Assembly: GCF_000741175.1 (NCBI RefSeq)
Contig: NZ_JGYS01000022.1
Location: 62,001-126,000, forward strand
DNA: 64,000 nt
From: Bifidobacterium callitrichos DSM 23973
GTDB lineage: Bacteria; Actinomycetota; Actinomycetes; Actinomycetales; Bifidobacteriaceae
Reading direction: 5' to 3'
Under the pieces are notes generated by a model. The model did not search any database, was not told the DNA's origin, and worked only from the letters and a program-made list of their open reading frames with translations. The position numbers were made by a program, and so were the translations under genes. Of the stretch, positions 62,532 through 64,000 are shown one piece after another; position 1 is the first letter of the stretch, and each line of letters starts with the position of its first letter.

Positions 62532-64000
62532 CTATCTGCCGCGAGCCGCGAGTTCGCCGATCGCCTCGGCGGCGTTGGCCGCACGGGCGACGACGCTCTC
62601 GACGTTCTCCCTGCGGAAGGCGAGCGGATCGGACATGTCGAGGCTCACCAGATCCCCCGGCCGCACGCTCGTCGCCTCGGCCGCGGACGAGTTGCCGTAC
62701 GTGTCGGCCAAGAGGTCCTGACCGTCCTCACGCGGCACGCGCACGGTCAGATGCGACCAGCTGGCGGCGACGACGTCGGACGGGAACGCGCGCACGATCG
62801 CGGCGCGCAGCCAGGCGCGGGTGTCGGACGGCGGCTCGGACGCGGCCGCGGCGAGCCGGTCGTCGTCGACGAGACGCTCGACACGCCCCGCCTTCTCGAG
62901 CTTGGCGAACACCGATGCGGCCGGGTCGAGCGCCGCCCAGGACAGATCGACGGCGGCCAGACGCGGATCGCCCCACCCGGTGTCACCGGCACCGGCACCG
63001 GCACCGGCGATCTTGCGGCGCAGCTTCTCCAGCAGCTGCCATTTGAGCAGCCACTCGATGCGTCCGGCCTCGGCCCTGAGCGTCAGTCGCGTATCGTCGT
63101 CGACATGGCGGATCGTGGCGACGTCGGCGAGCGCCTGTCCCCACATGGCCATCACGTTGCGGGTCTGACGGTCCTCCCACGCGGGTTCGCCCTTCGTATC
63201 GGTGCCGAGGATCGCGGCGGCGACCTCGTAGACGGCCCGGCGCAGTTCGATCTGCATGAGCCACGCGTTGGTCTCGCCGCCGGTTTCGAGCGGCAGTGCG
63301 GCGGCGAGGCTCAGGTCGTGGGAGACGACATGCATGGCCTCGACCGGATCGGCGAGCTGGAGCCGGCCGAGCAGGGCGTCGAGGTCGTAGCCGGCGTCCC
63401 GCGCGTGTTCGAGCGTCCACAGGAGCATCGAGGTGACGCCGAGCTTCAGGACCTGCGGCACGTCCATGCGGTTGGCGTCGCCGACGATGACGTGCAGACG
63501 GCGCTTGTCCGATGTGGAGTGGGATTCGTCGCGCGTGTTGATGATCGGGCGGTCGAACGTGGTCTGCAGGCCGATCCTCGCGTGGATGTAGTCCGCGCGC
63601 TGGCTCAGTTGGAATCCGGCGGTCTCGCTGTGCTCGCCGAGGCCGACGCGCCCCGATCCGGCCCAGATCTGGCGGGAGATGAAGTGCGCGGTCATCAGGG
63701 CGGCCACGTCGGTGAACGGCACGGCGCGCGCCATCATGTAGTTCTCGTGCGTGCCCCAGCTGGCGCCCTTGCCGTCGACGTTGTTGCGATGCAGGACGAT
63801 CGGCCGGCCGGTGTCGCGGATCTGAGGCTGCGCGCTTGCGGCGCGGGCGGCGGCGAGCATGAGCCGGTCGCCGGCGTGGTCGTAGGCAAGCGCCTCGAAC
63901 GGATCGGTCGTTTCGGGCGCGGAGTATTCGGGATGCGCGTGGTCGACGTAGATGCGGCCGCCGTTGGGCGCGATCACGTTGGTGATGTTGAGCTGCGGGG
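62532..64000 (-). CDS. dop: Depupylase/deamidase Dop (5' end outside window)
   Basis: Removes Pup from substrates (and deamidates Pup-Gln where present); paralogue of PafA. The frame is open from the window edge, so the N-terminal part with the first active-site residues is missing. Visible features are GRIYVDHAHPEYSAPE, LHRNNVDGKGASWGTHENYM, IINTRDESHSTSDKRRLHVI and the C-terminal SEPPSDTRAWLRAAIVRAFP. Dop rather than PafA is indicated by HPEYSAPE and by the presence of a second ligase-type gene downstream. A tract coding for GAGAGAGD in the middle is a GC-rich dinucleotide/hexanucleotide repeat (CCGGCA units). Confidence 0.92.
   Translation of the reverse strand, partial: PQLNITNVIAPNGGRIYVDHAHPEYSAPETTDPFEALAYDHAGDRLMLAAARAASAQPQIRDTGRPIVLHRNNVDGKGASWGTHENYMMARAVPFTDVAALMTAHFISRQIWAGSGRVGLGEHSETAGFQLSQRADYIHARIGLQTTFDRPIINTRDESHSTSDKRRLHVIVGDANRMDVPQVLKLGVTSMLLWTLEHARDAGYDLDALLGRLQLADPVEAMHVVSHDLSLAAALPLETGGETNAWLMQIELRRAVYEVAAAILGTDTKGEPAWEDRQTRNVMAMWGQALADVATIRHVDDDTRLTLRAEAGRIEWLLKWQLLEKLRRKIAGAGAGAGDTGWGDPRLAAVDLSWAALDPAASVFAKLEKAGRVERLVDDDRLAAAASEPPSDTRAWLRAAIVRAFPSDVVAASWSHLTVRVPREDGQDLLADTYGNSSAAEATSVRPGDLVSLDMSDPLAFRRENVESVVARAANAAEAIGELAARGR

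Noticed and set aside
62990..63012. CCGGCA hexamer repeat inside dop as a mobile or CRISPR-like repeat
   Set aside because: Only about four contiguous units, in frame within dop, giving an Ala-Gly linker; no spacers.

Overview
The window reads as chromosomal DNA of a high-GC actinobacterium, most likely a Bifidobacterium or close relative. The grounds are the strong G/C third-position bias, actinobacterial marker families (DUF3043, DUF4191, polyphosphate glucokinase, PriA-type HisA, GlnA1 plus GlnA2, the Pup/PafA/Dop module without a 20S proteasome), an unusually long NAD-dependent DNA ligase, and many genes whose start codon sits 6-8 nt after a -10 hexamer, as in leaderless actinobacterial mRNAs. 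There is no rRNA or tRNA in the window, so the genus is an inference.

Layout. 1-7.4 kb: an M20 dipeptidase (cut by the left edge), DUF3043 and DUF4191 membrane proteins, dihydrolipoyl dehydrogenase, glutamine synthetase glnA1 and a CDF cation exporter. 7.4-12.9 kb: three copies of a 166-bp near-palindromic element, two of them bracketing a DUF559 (Vsr-like) nuclease gene, with mrp and ligA. 12.9-24.6 kb: a 1216-residue protein of unknown function, a GT-C-like membrane protein, an arylsulfotransferase, an unusual ABC ATPase, an aminotransferase, ppgK and a nitroreductase. 24.7-27.9 kb: an FMN riboswitch controlling a riboflavin ECF transporter (ribU, ecfA, ecfA-ecfT fusion). 27.9-30.6 kb: MFS transporter and glnA2. 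30.6-37.6 kb: a DUF2252 gene and the operon hisD-hisC-hisB-orf-hisH-hisA. 37.8-40.9 kb: FGGY kinase, GNAT, aldo/keto reductase.

41.1-46.9 kb is an accessory island: a lactococcin-972-type bacteriocin, its DUF1430 membrane protein and ABC ATPase, a small membrane protein, and a divergent response regulator/histidine kinase pair. It is followed by a triple-hairpin array and oleate hydratase. An AT-rich patch at 49.3-50.1 kb encodes a secreted DUF4258 (RelE-like fold) protein followed at once by a DUF2283 protein, a candidate secreted toxin/immunity pair. 50.3-53 kb holds a sugar-binding lipoprotein with a divergent LacI regulator and no permeases. 53-59.6 kb holds DUF4186, a Nif11-like small peptide, YkoE, purB, a flippase-like membrane protein and HU. 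59.8-64 kb is the pupylation locus, dop - IMPase-like - pup - pafA, in which pafA carries an apparent single-base frameshift.

The most unusual signals are: (i) a family of three 87-nt hairpins (29-nt arm, 29-nt conserved loop, 29-nt arm) whose arms differ between copies yet stay complementary within each copy; (ii) the 166-bp palindromes around the DUF559 nuclease; (iii) the bacteriocin island and the secreted DUF4258/DUF2283 pair; (iv) a homopolymer that decides whether the two halves of the riboflavin ECF ATPase form one polypeptide; and (v) a shared GAAAC-N6-(G/A)TAAC motif upstream of both glutamine synthetase genes.
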